A stretch of 64,000 nucleotides of DNA from assembly GCA_900541345.1 (NCBI GenBank), contig UQJE01000003.1:11109-75108 (forward strand), written 5' to 3'. The translations under genes were made by a program, and so were the position numbers. The notes below the pieces were generated by a model. The model did no database searches, had not been told where the DNA came from, and worked only from the letters and a program-made list of their open reading frames with translations. This document shows, one piece after another, positions 51,197-61,018 of the stretch. The stretch comes from an uncultured Blautia sp. (GTDB lineage: Bacteria > Bacillota > Clostridia > Lachnospirales > Lachnospiraceae). How positions within the stretch are numbered: the first letter of the stretch is position 1; each line of letters starts with the position of its first letter.

Positions 51197-52948
51197 ATGG
51201 AATTTGCAGGAGTTTATCATAAAACATCAGAGCAGATGAGCTATCCCTGTAATGAGAGGGAGCTGATTATCAATTTAAAAACAGGATATGATGTAAAGCG
51301 CGTGTTTCTTCATCAGGGAGATCCATTCGAAGCCGGAATTCTCGGTGGCAATGAAAAATGGGTTGGAAAAAGGGAAGAAATCTGTTATAAAAAGCGCTTA
51401 AAGCATCAGATATGGTGGACAACCACACTTGTTCCACCGTATAAAAGATGTAAGTATTATTTTGAACTTCATACAGATAAAGAAGTGTGGTATTATTTTG
51501 AGGACGGCTTTTTAAAGGAAGAGCAGCTTCACATGGAAGGGCGTATGCTTCAGTGTTTTATTGTGCCCTGGATGAATCAGGCAGATATAAACGTAACTCC
51601 GGACTGGGTAAACGATACGGTGTGGTATCAGATTTTTCCAGACCGTTTCTGTAACGGAACGCCGGAGAAAAACGGGGAGGATATTCTTCCATGGCGCACA
51701 GGTCCTGTTACAAACCAGGAGCGATTCGGCGGAAATCTTGCAGGAATCAGAAAGCGTCTTTCATATTTAAAAGAGCTCGGTATTAATGGAATCTACTTGA
51801 ATCCCATTATGGAAGCAGAGTCTAACCATAAATATGATACAAGAGACTACACAAAAATAGACCCTTATTTTGGAGATAATGAAGAGTTTGCCCTTCTTGT
51901 AAAAGAAGCCCATGAACTTGGTATCCGGATAATGGTGGACGCTGTGTTTAATCACTGTGGAAGGCGTTTTGCTCAGTGGCTTGATGTGGAGGAAAAAGGA
52001 GAAAAATCTGAGTTTGCAGACTGGTTTATGATTCACGACTGGAATGCATTAAAAAAGCAGGGAGATACAAGAGACGGAAGATTTTATTCCTTTGCATTTA
52101 ATGAATATATGCCGAAATTAAATACAAATAATGAAGAAGTGATTCGGTATTTCTCAGATATTTGCGAAAGCTGGATTCGCGATTTTGATATTGACGGCAT
52201 CCGATTTGATGTGGGAAATGAGGTATCCCACCGCTTCTTAAAACGTGTAAGGGAGAGGGTAAAATCTTTAAAACCGGATATTTATCTTTTGGGAGAAATC
52301 TGGCACGATGCAAGCCAGTGGCTTATGGGGGATGAATACGATTCCGTTATGAATTATCCTCTTATGAGCGGAATCCATGACTTTTTCCTTGATAAGGAAA
52401 GTACAAAAGAGGATTTTGAATATATGGTAAACCGTTGTTACACCATGTATATGCAGCAGTGCAACAATGTTTTGTTTAATCTTCTGGATTCTCACGATAC
52501 AGAGCGTCTGATGAATCGATTAAAAAATCTGAACGTCTTTTATCAGCAGTTGGCGGTTCTTTTTACCATGCCTGGAAGTCCCTGTATTTATTACGGAACG
52601 GAAATTGCAATGGAAGGAGGACACGATCCGGACTGCAGGCGCTGTATGCCGTGGGATGAAATGGATTCTGAGGAAAACAGAAAGTGTCTGGAAGAAATGA
52701 AAAAACTGATTTCTCTTAGAAAATCAGAAAAAACTTTTAAGAGCCTTTATTTCCATTTTCCGGATACATACAGAGAAAAACGCTGTGTGGAGTATATTAA
52801 ACTGGACGATGCGGGAAATAAGATTCAGGTAGTTTTAAATTGTACAAAAGATTCTGTTGATGCACTGGATGGGGGAGAAATTCTCTTTGCAAGAGGATAT
52901 GAAAATGGAAAACTTGCTCCAGATGGAACACTGATTCGCAGAATATAA
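51197..52948 (+). CDS. Neopullulanase/cyclomaltodextrinase-type GH13 hydrolase
   Basis: Cytoplasmic alpha-glucan hydrolase of 583 residues (GH13_20). N-terminal CBM34-like domain of about 120 residues (typical for dimeric cyclomaltodextrinases), then the barrel: INGIYLNPIMEAESNHKYDT, IMVDAVFNHCG, nucleophile Asp in DGIRFDVGNEVSHRF, acid Glu in LLGEIWHDASQWL, third Asp in LLDSHDTERLMNR. Would split cyclodextrins, maltodextrin or pullulan. Precise specificity cannot be read. Confidence 0.88.
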   Translation: MEFAGVYHKTSEQMSYPCNERELIINLKTGYDVKRVFLHQGDPFEAGILGGNEKWVGKREEICYKKRLKHQIWWTTTLVPPYKRCKYYFELHTDKEVWYYFEDGFLKEEQLHMEGRMLQCFIVPWMNQADINVTPDWVNDTVWYQIFPDRFCNGTPEKNGEDILPWRTGPVTNQERFGGNLAGIRKRLSYLKELGINGIYLNPIMEAESNHKYDTRDYTKIDPYFGDNEEFALLVKEAHELGIRIMVDAVFNHCGRRFAQWLDVEEKGEKSEFADWFMIHDWNALKKQGDTRDGRFYSFAFNEYMPKLNTNNEEVIRYFSDICESWIRDFDIDGIRFDVGNEVSHRFLKRVRERVKSLKPDIYLLGEIWHDASQWLMGDEYDSVMNYPLMSGIHDFFLDKESTKEDFEYMVNRCYTMYMQQCNNVLFNLLDSHDTERLMNRLKNLNVFYQQLAVLFTMPGSPCIYYGTEIAMEGGHDPDCRRCMPWDEMDSEENRKCLEEMKKLISLRKSEKTFKSLYFHFPDTYREKRCVEYIKLDDAGNKIQVVLNCTKDSVDALDGGEILFARGYENGKLAPDGTLIRRI

Positions 52949-52963
52949 GAGAGGGATGTAAAT

Positions 52964-54586
52964 ATGAAAAGCGAAAGAAGAAAATGGTGGAAAAACGCAG
53001 TAGTCTACCAGATTTACCCGCGAAGCTTTATGGACAGCAACGGGGACGGAATCGGAGATATAAGAGGAATTATTACAAAGCTGGATTACCTGGAGGAACT
53101 GGGGATTGATGCTGTCTGGCTTTCTCCTGTCTGTAAATCTCCGCAGGATGACAATGGATATGATATTTCTGATTATCAGGATATTGACCCTATGTTTGGA
53201 AACATCAGGGACATGGAAGAGCTGATTCAGGAGGCAAAAAAAAGAAATATCCGCATTATTATGGATCTTGTTTTAAATCATTCTTCTGATGAACATTTCT
53301 GGTTTCAGGAAGCGAAAAAAAGCAGAGAAAATCCTTATCACGATTACTATGTGTGGCGGGATGGAGAGAAAGGAACGCTTCCCAACGACATGGGCTCTGC
53401 GTTCGGAGGACCTGCCTGGGAGTGGGTTCCGGAGCTGAACCAGTATTATTTTCACCAGTTTTCTGTAAAGCAGCCGGATTTAAACTGGGAAAATCCAAAG
53501 CTTCGCAGAGAAATCTATGATATGATTCTCTGGTGGATGGAAAAAGGAGTTGGAGGTTTTCGCCTTGATGTAATTGACCAGATTGCGAAAGAGCCGGATT
53601 TAAAAATTACAAATAACGGTCCTCGTCTTCATGAATTTATCCGGGAATTAAGTAAGGAAACCTTCCAGAAGGGAGATTTGATTACAGTTGGTGAAGCCTG
53701 GGGCGCAGATACAGAGAGGGCGAAGCTTTACAGCGCGCCGGATGGAAGCGAATTTTCTATGGTATTCCAGTTTGAACATATGATGCTTGACCAGGAAGAG
53801 GGAAAAGAGAAATGGGACTTCTGCCCGCTTTCCCTTGTGAAACTCAAAAAAAATCTGGCAAAATGGCAGAAGGAGCTTTATAACTGTGGATGGAACAGCC
53901 TTTTCTGGGATAATCACGACCTTCCCCGTATTGTGTCAAGATGGGGAAATGATACGGAATACAGAACAGAGTCTGCCAAAATGCTTGCAACAATTCTTCA
54001 TGGAATGCAGGGAACACCGTACATTTATCAGGGAGAAGAGCTTGGCATGACGAATGTGCGTTTTGAAGATATTTCTCTATATCAGGATATTGAAATCCGG
54101 AATATGTATAAAGAACGTCTGGAAAAAGGGTATAAAGAAGCAGATATTATGGAGTCCATTTACGCAAAAGGAAGAGATAATGCAAGAACTCCCATGCAGT
54201 GGACAGCCGGAAAAAACGCAGGCTTTACACAGGGAACGCCCTGGATTGGCGTAAATCCCAATTACACAGAAATTAATGCAGAAGAAGAGTTGAAAAATAT
54301 GGATTCTGTATTTCATTATTATAAAAAGCTCATTGCCCTTCGAAAAAAATATGAGATTTTTACAGAAGGAAGTTTCCGTCTCCTTCTTGAGGAAGATGAA
54401 AATATTTTTGCATATGAGCGGGAATATAATGGAAAGAAACTTCTTGTGGCAGGAAACTTTACAGAAAAAGAAGTGCCGTGCTCTATTTTAAGAGAGTGGG
54501 AGGGGGAAGAAACTCTGATTCACAATTATGAGGGAGAGAAAGAGGGAATTCTTCGTCCATATGAAGCATTTATGAAACTGAAATAA
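52964..54586 (+). CDS. GH13_31 alpha-glucosidase (oligo-1,6-glucosidase/dextran glucosidase-like)
   Basis: Exo-acting alpha-glucosidase of 540 residues. Motifs: WWKNAVVYQIYPRSFMDSNG, LDAVWLSP-type IDAVWLSPVCKSPQDDNGYD, IMDLVLNHSSDEHFWF, nucleophile Asp in GFRLDVIDQI, acid Glu in ITVGEAWGAD, and WDNHDLPRIVSRWGND. NHDLPR rather than NHDQPR resembles DexB-type glucan 1,6-alpha-glucosidases, suggesting action on isomaltose-type ends left by debranching. Last gene of the operon, followed by a strong terminator. Confidence 0.9.
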   Translation: MKSERRKWWKNAVVYQIYPRSFMDSNGDGIGDIRGIITKLDYLEELGIDAVWLSPVCKSPQDDNGYDISDYQDIDPMFGNIRDMEELIQEAKKRNIRIIMDLVLNHSSDEHFWFQEAKKSRENPYHDYYVWRDGEKGTLPNDMGSAFGGPAWEWVPELNQYYFHQFSVKQPDLNWENPKLRREIYDMILWWMEKGVGGFRLDVIDQIAKEPDLKITNNGPRLHEFIRELSKETFQKGDLITVGEAWGADTERAKLYSAPDGSEFSMVFQFEHMMLDQEEGKEKWDFCPLSLVKLKKNLAKWQKELYNCGWNSLFWDNHDLPRIVSRWGNDTEYRTESAKMLATILHGMQGTPYIYQGEELGMTNVRFEDISLYQDIEIRNMYKERLEKGYKEADIMESIYAKGRDNARTPMQWTAGKNAGFTQGTPWIGVNPNYTEINAEEELKNMDSVFHYYKKLIALRKKYEIFTEGSFRLLLEEDENIFAYEREYNGKKLLVAGNFTEKEVPCSILREWEGEETLIHNYEGEKEGILRPYEAFMKLK

Positions 54587-54592
54587 ATAATA

Positions 54593-54643
54593 AAAAGTAC
54601 TGCTGTACTAAGTGATGAAAGCTTAGTATAGCAGTACTTTTTG
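54593..54643. terminator. Terminator closing the maltodextrin operon
   Basis: AAAAAGTACTGCTGTACTAAG pairs with CTTAGTATAGCAGTACTTTTT, about 19 pairs, T-runs on both strands. Shared with the convergent activase gene. Confidence 0.88.
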
Positions 54644-54657
54644 TTTTGTGTATAAGA

Positions 54658-57600
54658 TTAAGCGTCTTTTTCAGCGTCTTTATTCAGATTTTTCTGGGCG
54701 GTGGAAAGCATCAGCTTAATTCTGTTTAACTGGTTTACTTCACTTGCGCCGGGATCGTAATCAATGGCTACAATATTTGCCGCAGGGTGTGTTCTGCGGA
54801 TTTCTTTAATGACGCCTTTTCCCACAATGTGGTTTGGAAGGCATCCAAAAGGCTGAATACACACAATATTTGGAACGCTCCCGTGAAGCAGTTCCATCAT
54901 CTCTCCTGTAAGGAACCAGCCTTCACCAGTCTGATTGCCGGGTGATACAATAGGAGATGCCATTTTTGCCAGATCTGTAATGTCAGCGGACGGAGTGAAA
55001 TGGCGGCTCTGGGAAAGCGCCTCGTTGGCTGATTTTCTCATCCATTCAATAAGCTTTATTCCCCAGTTTCCAATCGTTGCTTTTGATTTTTTGAATCCAA
55101 GATTTTCCACTTTGAAGTTCTGGTTGTAAAAACAGTAACATAAGAAGTCAATCAGGTCAGGAACAACAGCTTCCGCACCTTCCGCTTCAAGAAGGTCTGC
55201 AAGGTGATTATTTGCAGCAGGAAGGAACTTTACAAGGATTTCTCCCACGATTCCCACGCGGGGCTTCTTTTCGTCGCTGATTGGGATTATATCAAAATCA
55301 TGAACCATTTCCTGGCACATATGCTTAAACTGGCTGTGACTTATGGTGTTTCCTGTGATAAAGGAAATACATCTTTGCTCCCAGATTTTATATTTTCTGT
55401 TTACGATTCCTTTTTCTAATTCGTAAGGCCGCATTCGGTATACGCATTTCATAAGAATGTCACCAAATACACCTCCATAGCAGATTCGCTTGATCAGAGG
55501 AAGTGTAAGCTTAAATCCCGGATTTTTTTCAAGACCGCTTAAATTGACGGAAATAACAGGAATCTGTTCCATACCTGCTTTTTTCAGAGCTCTTCTGATA
55601 AAAGCTATGTAATTGGAGGCACGACATCCGCCTCCTGTCTGGGACATAATAACAGCGGTCTTATTTAAATCGTATTTTCCGGAAAGAAGCGCATCCATAA
55701 TTTGCCCTACAACAATCAGAGAAGGATAGCAGGCATCATTATTTACATATTTCAGACCTGTGTTTACTGCTTCCTTATTGTCATTCGGGAGTACCTCAAA
55801 ATGGTAGCCGCAGGTATTGAAAGCAGCCTGGATAAAGCTGAAATGGAATGGTGACATCTGCGGACATAAAATGGTAAAGTCCTTTTTCATCTCTTTTGTG
55901 AAGGACATCTTTTCAATAGAAGATGGCTGAATGACTCTGTTGTGTTTCTGCGCCTCTTTTGCCCGAAGAGCAGCAAGAAGAGAACGGATTCTGATTTTAG
56001 CAGCTCCCAGGTTGTTTACTTCGTCAATTTTCAGACAGGTGTAAATTTTTCCGCTTCCGGAGAGGATTTCAGATACTTCGTCTGTTGTTACTGCATCAAG
56101 ACCACAGCCAAAGGAATTTAACTGAATGAGATCAAGATCCTCTCTTGTTTTTACAAAGTTTGCGGCAGCGTAAAGACGGGAGTGGTACATCCACTGGTCA
56201 TTTACTCGAATCGGACGCTCAACAGGAACAAGGTGAGACACAGAATCCTCTGTCAGGACGGCAATGCCGTAGCTGTTAATAAGACTTGGAATGCCGTGAT
56301 GGATTTCCGGGTCAATGTGGTACGGTCTTCCTGCAAGAACAATGCCTCTATGTCCTGTTTCTTCCATATATTTCAGTGTTTCTTCGCCCTTTTTCCGGAC
56401 ATCTTTTCTTGCGGAATCAAGCTCTTCCCAGGCTTTGTGTGCTGCGGCTTTTACTTCCTCTGCCGGAATATCCTTAAATTCCGATACAAGACCTTCTGTG
56501 AGGATTTCCTCAGAGGTAAAGGCGAGGAATGGATTCCGGAAATTAACCGAAGGGTCGTTTAACTCGTCCACATTGTTTTTTATGTTTTCCGCATAGGAAG
56601 TAACAATGGGGCAGTTGTAGTGGTTGACCGCATCCGGAAACTCATTTCGTTCATACGGAATGCAAGGGTAAAAAATAAATTTTACTCCGTTTTTCAAAAG
56701 CCAGGTAACGTGGCCGTGGGCAAGCTTTGCCGGGTAGCATTCTGATTCACTTGGAATGGATTCGATACCAAGTTCGTACAGCTTTCTGGTGGAAGTAGGA
56801 GATAACACAACCTCGTATTTCAGTTCTGTGAAAAAGGTAAACCAGAACGGATAATTTTCAAACATATTTAATACGCGGGGGATTCCTACTTTTCCCCGTT
56901 CTGCCTTATCGGCAGTGAGCGGCTGGTAAGAAAAAAGTCGTTTGTATTTATATTCATAAAGGTTCGGGATATTATCTTTGTTCTTTTCTTTACCGATTCC
57001 GCGTTCGCAGCGGTTTCCGCTCACAAACTGGCGTCCTCCTGTAAATTTGTTGATTGTCAATCGGCAGCTGTTTGTACAGCCCTTGCAGTTTGCAATAGAG
57101 GTTGTGTATTTCAGCTCATTGATTTTCTGTATGGAAAGCATGGTTGTTTCTGTGCCTTCTTCGTATCGTTCTCTCGCGATTAAGGCAGCGCCGAAAGCAC
57201 CCATAATTCCTGCAATATCCGGTCGGATCGCTTCACAGTCTGCGATTTTTTCGAAGCTCCGAAGAACAGCATCATTGTAAAAAGTTCCGCCCTGCACAAC
57301 AATGTGACGTCCGAGTTCAGAGGCATCGGAAACTTTGATTACCTTGTATAGGGCATTTTTGATGACAGAGTATGCAAGTCCTGCGGAAATATCAGAAACT
57401 TCAGCCCCTTCCTTTTGGGCCTGTTTTACTTTGGAGTTCATAAACACAGTGCAGCGTGTGCCGAGGTCAATGGGATTTTTTGCAAAAAGAGCTGCTTTTG
57501 CAAAGTCCGCTACACTGTAATTTAAGGATTTTGCAAAGGTTTCAATAAAGGAGCCGCAGCCTGAGGAGCAGGCTTCGTTAAGCTGTACGCTGTCTACGGT

Positions 57601-58899
57601 ATTGTCCTTTATTTTGATGCACTTCATATCCTGACCGCCAATGTCAAGAATACAGTCAACATCCGGGTCAAAAAATGCGGCTGCATAATAATGGGAAACT
57701 GTTTCCACCTCTCCTTCGTCAAGAAGAAGAGCCGCTTTAATAAGCGCTTCTCCATATCCGGTAGAGCAGGAGTAGGCAATGCGCGCATCTTCTGGAAGAA
57801 GGCTGTAAATCTCCTGAATGGAGCGTATGGTAGTTTTTAAAGGATTTCCATTATTGTTGCTGTAAAAAGAGTAAAGAAGAGAGCCGTCCTCTCCTACAAG
57901 CGCTGTCTTTGTTGTGGTAGAGCCTGCATCAATACCGAGATAGCAGTTGCCTTTATATGTGGAAAGCTCTGCAGTTTTTACCTGATATTGGCTCTGGCGT
58001 TTGTGGAAAGCCGCGTAAGCTTCCTCCGTCTCAAAGAGCGGTTCCATACGCTCCACTTCAAAATCAAGGTGAATGGTCTTGCGAAGGCGCTCTTTTAAGT
58101 CTGTGAGAGACACGGATGCCGCATCTTCTTTGGCATTTAAGGCAGAGCCGATTGCTGCAAAAAGATGAGAGTTTTCCGGCACAATAGTGTGCTCCTCAAG
58201 CTTTAAAGTACGGATAAATGCTGCTTTCAGCTCTGAAAGAAAATGAAGAGGACCGCCCAAAAAAGCAACATGTCCGCGGATTGGTTTTCCACAGGCAAGG
58301 CCGGAAATGGTCTGGTTTACCACTGCCTGGAAAATGGAAGCGGAAAGGTCTTCCTTTGTTGCTCCATCATTAATAAGGGGCTGAATGTCCGTTTTTGCAA
58401 AAACACCGCATCGCGCAGCAATAGGATAAAGCGCTTTGTAATGTTTTGCATATTCATTTAAGCCGGAAGCGTCACTCTGAAGCAGAGATGCCATCTGGTC
58501 AATAAAAGAACCTGTTCCGCCTGCACAGATTCCGTTCATACGCTGTTCGATATTTCCGTTTTCAAAATAAATGATTTTTGCGTCTTCACCGCCAAGTTCA
58601 ATTGCCACATCCGTTTTAGGCGCAAGATGTTCCAAAGAGGTAGATACGGCAATAACCTCCTGAACAAAGGGAATATCCAGATGATTGGCAAGGGTAAGAC
58701 CGCCGGAGCCGGTGATAACCGGGCAAAGAGAAAGCTCCCCAAGCTGGTCGTAAGCTTTCTGGAGCAGGTTTGCCAGTGTTTCCTGAATATTCGCAAAATG
58801 CCGTTCATAATCTGCAAAGAGCAGAGTTTCATTTTCATCAAGGACTGCAATTTTGACAGTGGTAGAACCAATGTCAATTCCGAGAGTATGATTCTTCAT
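54658..58899 (-). CDS. Giant 2-hydroxyacyl-CoA dehydratase activase-like protein
   Basis: A 1413-residue fusion. Two ASKHA-type activase (BadF/HgdC) domains come first: [19 protein letters not shown] with the cluster-binding [13 protein letters not shown], then [19 protein letters not shown] with [14 protein letters not shown] cysteine motif follows ([24 protein letters not shown]), then DUF2229-like and dehydratase beta-subunit-like regions ([48 protein letters not shown] segment; [15 protein letters not shown]). In such enzymes the activase uses ATP to inject an electron through a [4Fe-4S] cluster. Both halves are fused here, as in a widespread clostridial family of unknown substrate. GAGGAGG before the ATG. 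Family well supported, function not. Confidence 0.85.
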   Translation of the reverse strand: MKNHTLGIDIGSTTVKIAVLDENETLLFADYERHFANIQETLANLLQKAYDQLGELSLCPVITGSGGLTLANHLDIPFVQEVIAVSTSLEHLAPKTDVAIELGGEDAKIIYFENGNIEQRMNGICAGGTGSFIDQMASLLQSDASGLNEYAKHYKALYPIAARCGVFAKTDIQPLINDGATKEDLSASIFQAVVNQTISGLACGKPIRGHVAFLGGPLHFLSELKAAFIRTLKLEEHTIVPENSHLFAAIGSALNAKEDAASVSLTDLKERLRKTIHLDFEVERMEPLFETEEAYAAFHKRQSQYQVKTAELSTYKGNCYLGIDAGSTTTKTALVGEDGSLLYSFYSNNNGNPLKTTIRSIQEIYSLLPEDARIAYSCSTGYGEALIKAALLLDEGEVETVSHYYAAAFFDPDVDCILDIGGQDMKCIKIKDNTVDSVQLNEACSSGCGSFIETFAKSLNYSVADFAKAALFAKNPIDLGTRCTVFMNSKVKQAQKEGAEVSDISAGLAYSVIKNALYKVIKVSDASELGRHIVVQGGTFYNDAVLRSFEKIADCEAIRPDIAGIMGAFGAALIARERYEEGTETTMLSIQKINELKYTTSIANCKGCTNSCRLTINKFTGGRQFVSGNRCERGIGKEKNKDNIPNLYEYKYKRLFSYQPLTADKAERGKVGIPRVLNMFENYPFWFTFFTELKYEVVLSPTSTRKLYELGIESIPSESECYPAKLAHGHVTWLLKNGVKFIFYPCIPYERNEFPDAVNHYNCPIVTSYAENIKNNVDELNDPSVNFRNPFLAFTSEEILTEGLVSEFKDIPAEEVKAAAHKAWEELDSARKDVRKKGEETLKYMEETGHRGIVLAGRPYHIDPEIHHGIPSLINSYGIAVLTEDSVSHLVPVERPIRVNDQWMYHSRLYAAANFVKTREDLDLIQLNSFGCGLDAVTTDEVSEILSGSGKIYTCLKIDEVNNLGAAKIRIRSLLAALRAKEAQKHNRVIQPSSIEKMSFTKEMKKDFTILCPQMSPFHFSFIQAAFNTCGYHFEVLPNDNKEAVNTGLKYVNNDACYPSLIVVGQIMDALLSGKYDLNKTAVIMSQTGGGCRASNYIAFIRRALKKAGMEQIPVISVNLSGLEKNPGFKLTLPLIKRICYGGVFGDILMKCVYRMRPYELEKGIVNRKYKIWEQRCISFITGNTISHSQFKHMCQEMVHDFDIIPISDEKKPRVGIVGEILVKFLPAANNHLADLLEAEGAEAVVPDLIDFLCYCFYNQNFKVENLGFKKSKATIGNWGIKLIEWMRKSANEALSQSRHFTPSADITDLAKMASPIVSPGNQTGEGWFLTGEMMELLHGSVPNIVCIQPFGCLPNHIVGKGVIKEIRRTHPAANIVAIDYDPGASEVNQLNRIKLMLSTAQKNLNKDAEKDA

Positions 58900-59000
58900 A
58901 AAAAATAGATTGCCTCCTCATAGTGTGTATTTCCTGATTGCTTTTTCTGATAAAAAACAGTTCTTTCTTATTTAAATATATTTCTCTAAAGGTACATGTT

Positions 59001-59029
59001 ATTATACGATAATCGACGAAAAATGGCAA
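59001..59029 (-). promoter_or_regulatory. Promoter of the activase gene
   Basis: On the minus strand TTGCCA (59029-59024) and TATAAT (59006-59001), 17-base spacing, giving a leader of about 95 bases. Otherwise the gap 58900-59216 shows no gene. Confidence 0.65.
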
Positions 59030-59216
59030 TGTGAAAGTTACACAAGGATTTGGAGCTGGAGGGGGATAAATTTGGAGGGATTAGGTTTGTATTAAGGATG
59101 GATAAGAAAATGGAGAACTTTCAATCCAGGTTAAAACATGGTAGAATAAGAGCAGAACTAAAATACGAAACGTGCAATAAGTACGCAAGTAGATGACACA
59201 CTGGGAGGAAGAGTAC

Positions 59217-59501
59217 GTGATTACAGGAGAATTAAAAAATAAAATAGACAGTCTTTGGGAAATTTTCTGGACAGGAGGACTGACGAATAAAAGTATTTTT
59301 GATGGAAAAATACAAATCGGTAGCCGTGAAATTGAAGGAAGTCAGCTAAAGCGGAGCGTATTCCATGATTTTCCGGCAGGACAAATGTACGCGGTTGTTC
59401 AGGAACTTGTATTTTCTTTTATTAAAAATCTTCATGGAGATAAGGAAAGCGCCTACGCAAAATATATGGGAGATGCGATTTTTAAAATTCCAACCCTTTA
59501 A
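59217..59501 (+). pseudogene. hsdM: hsdM remnant (type I DNA methyltransferase with internal deletion)
   Basis: Starts at GTG 59217 after GGAGGAAG. The first residues (VITGELKNKIDSLWEIFWTG) match the N-terminus of HsdM. The sequence then jumps to the middle of the N-terminal helical region (DFPAGQMYAVVQELVFSFIK then NLHGDKESAYAKYMGDAIFK) and stops. The SAM-binding and NPPF catalytic regions are missing. The frame is kept open across the deletion. Not functional as a methylase. Confidence 0.8.
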
Positions 59502-59632
59502 TGCTGGATAAAATTGTAACTTCTATGGATAGTATTTATGAGCAGATGGCGAAATTAAAAGCTACAATCCAGAAATCCATAGATGAGGCACAAACCTTAT
59601 TTGACAGCTTAATGCAGGAGTATTTTGGGTAA
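59501..59632 (+). pseudogene. hsdS: hsdS 3'-end remnant
   Basis: A 43-codon frame (starting at ATG 59501, overlapping the hsdM stop) encodes a coiled-coil ending KSIDEAQTLFDSLMQEYFG, the usual C-terminus of type I specificity subunits. Target recognition domains are missing. Lies between the hsdM remnant and the mntA-like gene. Confidence 0.75.
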
Positions 59633-59645
59633 AAGGAAGGAAAAT

Positions 59646-59939
59646 ATGGGAGAGACAGGAATCAAGCCAATAGTAATAGATGAAATATGCGGTTTTGCCA
59701 GAAAATATGATGTGAAAAAAGTAATCTTGTTTGGTTCAAGGGCAAGAGGAAACTTCAAAGAAAAAAGTGATATAGACCTGGCGGTACAGGGCGGAGATTT
59801 TATCCGTTTTATGTTGGATGTGAATGAGGAAACAAGTACCCTTTTGAGCTTTGATATTATCAATCTGGACGAAGAAATAATGAGTGAATTAAGGGAATCC
59901 ATTGAAAAGGAAGGAAAAGTAATATATGAAGAAGTTTGA
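59646..59939 (+). CDS. mntA: MntA-like nucleotidyltransferase antitoxin
   Basis: Minimal nucleotidyltransferase of 97 residues. The GSRARG (residues 30-35) and SDIDL (41-45) motifs are intact, with a later FDIINLD. In known pairs MntA transfers AMP to a tyrosine of the partner and so neutralises it. ATG 59646 follows AAGGAAGG; an in-frame extension to 59625 adds little. Overlaps the next gene by 14 bases, as usual for these modules. Not degraded, unlike its neighbours. Confidence 0.82.
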   Translation: MGETGIKPIVIDEICGFARKYDVKKVILFGSRARGNFKEKSDIDLAVQGGDFIRFMLDVNEETSTLLSFDIINLDEEIMSELRESIEKEGKVIYEEV

Positions 59940-60330
59940 GCATTTTAAATCGAATCTGAAGGTGCTTATCACAGCAGAAAATGAAGATTTGTCCAATGAA
60001 TTTATTATAGGTGGGATTATTGATAAATTTTTTGTTCAATTTGAGATGGGGTGGAAAGTATTAAAAGAATTGTTGAGCTATGAAGGACATTCTATTTCCG
60101 CAACAGGTTCACCAAAAATGATTTTAAAGACGGCATTTACGATTTTTGATTTCATAGACGAGGATATTTGGCTTGGAATGCTGAAAAACAGAAACGATTT
60201 AACACATATTTATGATGAAATGGCGGCGAAAAGATTAGTTGGAGTAATTTTAAAAGATTATATTCCCGCATTTGTAAAAATGCAGACGGGTATTGAAGAG
60301 TATTACGGAAATGAATTAGAAAATATGTAA
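59926..60330 (+). CDS. HepT-like/HI0074 nucleotidyltransferase substrate-binding protein (candidate toxin)
   Basis: Helical protein of 134 residues in the HI0074/HepT family. The RNase-type motif RNDLTHIY (Arg89, His94, Tyr96) is intact. In HepT proteins the R-x4-6-H motif is catalytic and the nearby Tyr is the AMP acceptor. Overlaps mntA by 14 bases. HI0074-type members are not all toxic, so the toxin role is inferred from HepT relatives. Confidence 0.75.
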   Translation: MKKFEHFKSNLKVLITAENEDLSNEFIIGGIIDKFFVQFEMGWKVLKELLSYEGHSISATGSPKMILKTAFTIFDFIDEDIWLGMLKNRNDLTHIYDEMAAKRLVGVILKDYIPAFVKMQTGIEEYYGNELENM

Positions 60331-60387
60331 AATCAATGTATCTTTCTCGGAGTTTTGTTATACTCCTATAAAAAGGAGTTTTGAGAA

Positions 60388-60642
60388 ATGAAGGGTCAGA
60401 ATAAAAGGCTGAAAATAAGCGGAGTAGAAATCCGATTAAGAATGCTGGGCAGAAGTCTTGATTTGGAGCGTATTCACCCACATAAGTTCAAGAGAACAAT
60501 GGCTACAAGAGCGATTGATAAAGGAATGCCTATAGAACAGGGACAAAAATTACTGGGATATCAGCAGATTGACACCACCATGCAGTATGCAATGGTAAAT
60601 CAGAGTAATGTAAAATCATCTCATAGAAAGTTTATTGCTTAG
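60388..60642 (+). pseudogene. Tyrosine recombinase C-terminal fragment with altered catalytic residues
   Basis: 84-residue fragment matching the C-terminal catalytic part of XerC/D-like integrases that often sit next to hsdS genes: RIHPHKFKRTMATRAIDKG and LLGYQQIDTTMQYAMV (with the nucleophile Tyr). The N-terminal Arg and the core-binding domain are missing. In the remaining part the HxxR arginine reads Lys (HKFK) and the usual LLGH histidine reads Tyr. It should be inactive. A hairpin (ACTCCT/AGGAGT, 60362-60380) precedes it. Confidence 0.75.
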
Positions 60643-60680
60643 TGCAAATTTTCAGGTCTTCGGATTTGGCGAGGGCAGAA

Positions 60681-61018
60681 ATGAAATATAAGTTAAAAGA
60701 TATATTTGATTTACAGATGGGAAAAACTCCATCAAGAAATATTCCAAATTATTGGAATACAGAAGAGTATAAATGGATTTCCATTGCTGATTTATCAAAA
60801 GCAGGAAATGTATTCTAATGAGGCGATAATGGCATTTCATGATAAGCATATTGTTGAGATTCTTCCCGAATATATTTTTTGTATGTTCAAGTATAGAAAC
60901 TGGGAACAGGGTAGTAATAAAGCCGTGTTAGGGAAAACGCTCAACAAAGCTATGTTGTCAGAAGTGGAGATTGAGATTTGTTCTATAGAAAATCAACGAG
61001 CAATTGTTGATATGCTGG
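60681..61018 (+). pseudogene. hsdS: hsdS remnant (N-terminal start and TRD end, frameshifted, internal deletion)
   Basis: From ATG 60681 the 45-residue frame KLKDIFDLQMGKTPSRNIPN and WISIADLSKAGNVF is the typical start of an HsdS target recognition domain. It stops at 60816. A different frame from about 60810 continues with the other end of a recognition domain (SNEAIMAFHDKHIVEILPEY; NKAVLGKTLNKAMLSEVEIE), running into IVDMLD, where it fuses to hsdR. The central recognition part is missing. Confidence 0.72.

Noticed and set aside
56182..56596. Plus-strand open frames inside the activase gene (also at 20887-21552 and 25718-26332)
   Set aside because: They are antisense to well-supported genes, lack ribosome binding sites and family features.
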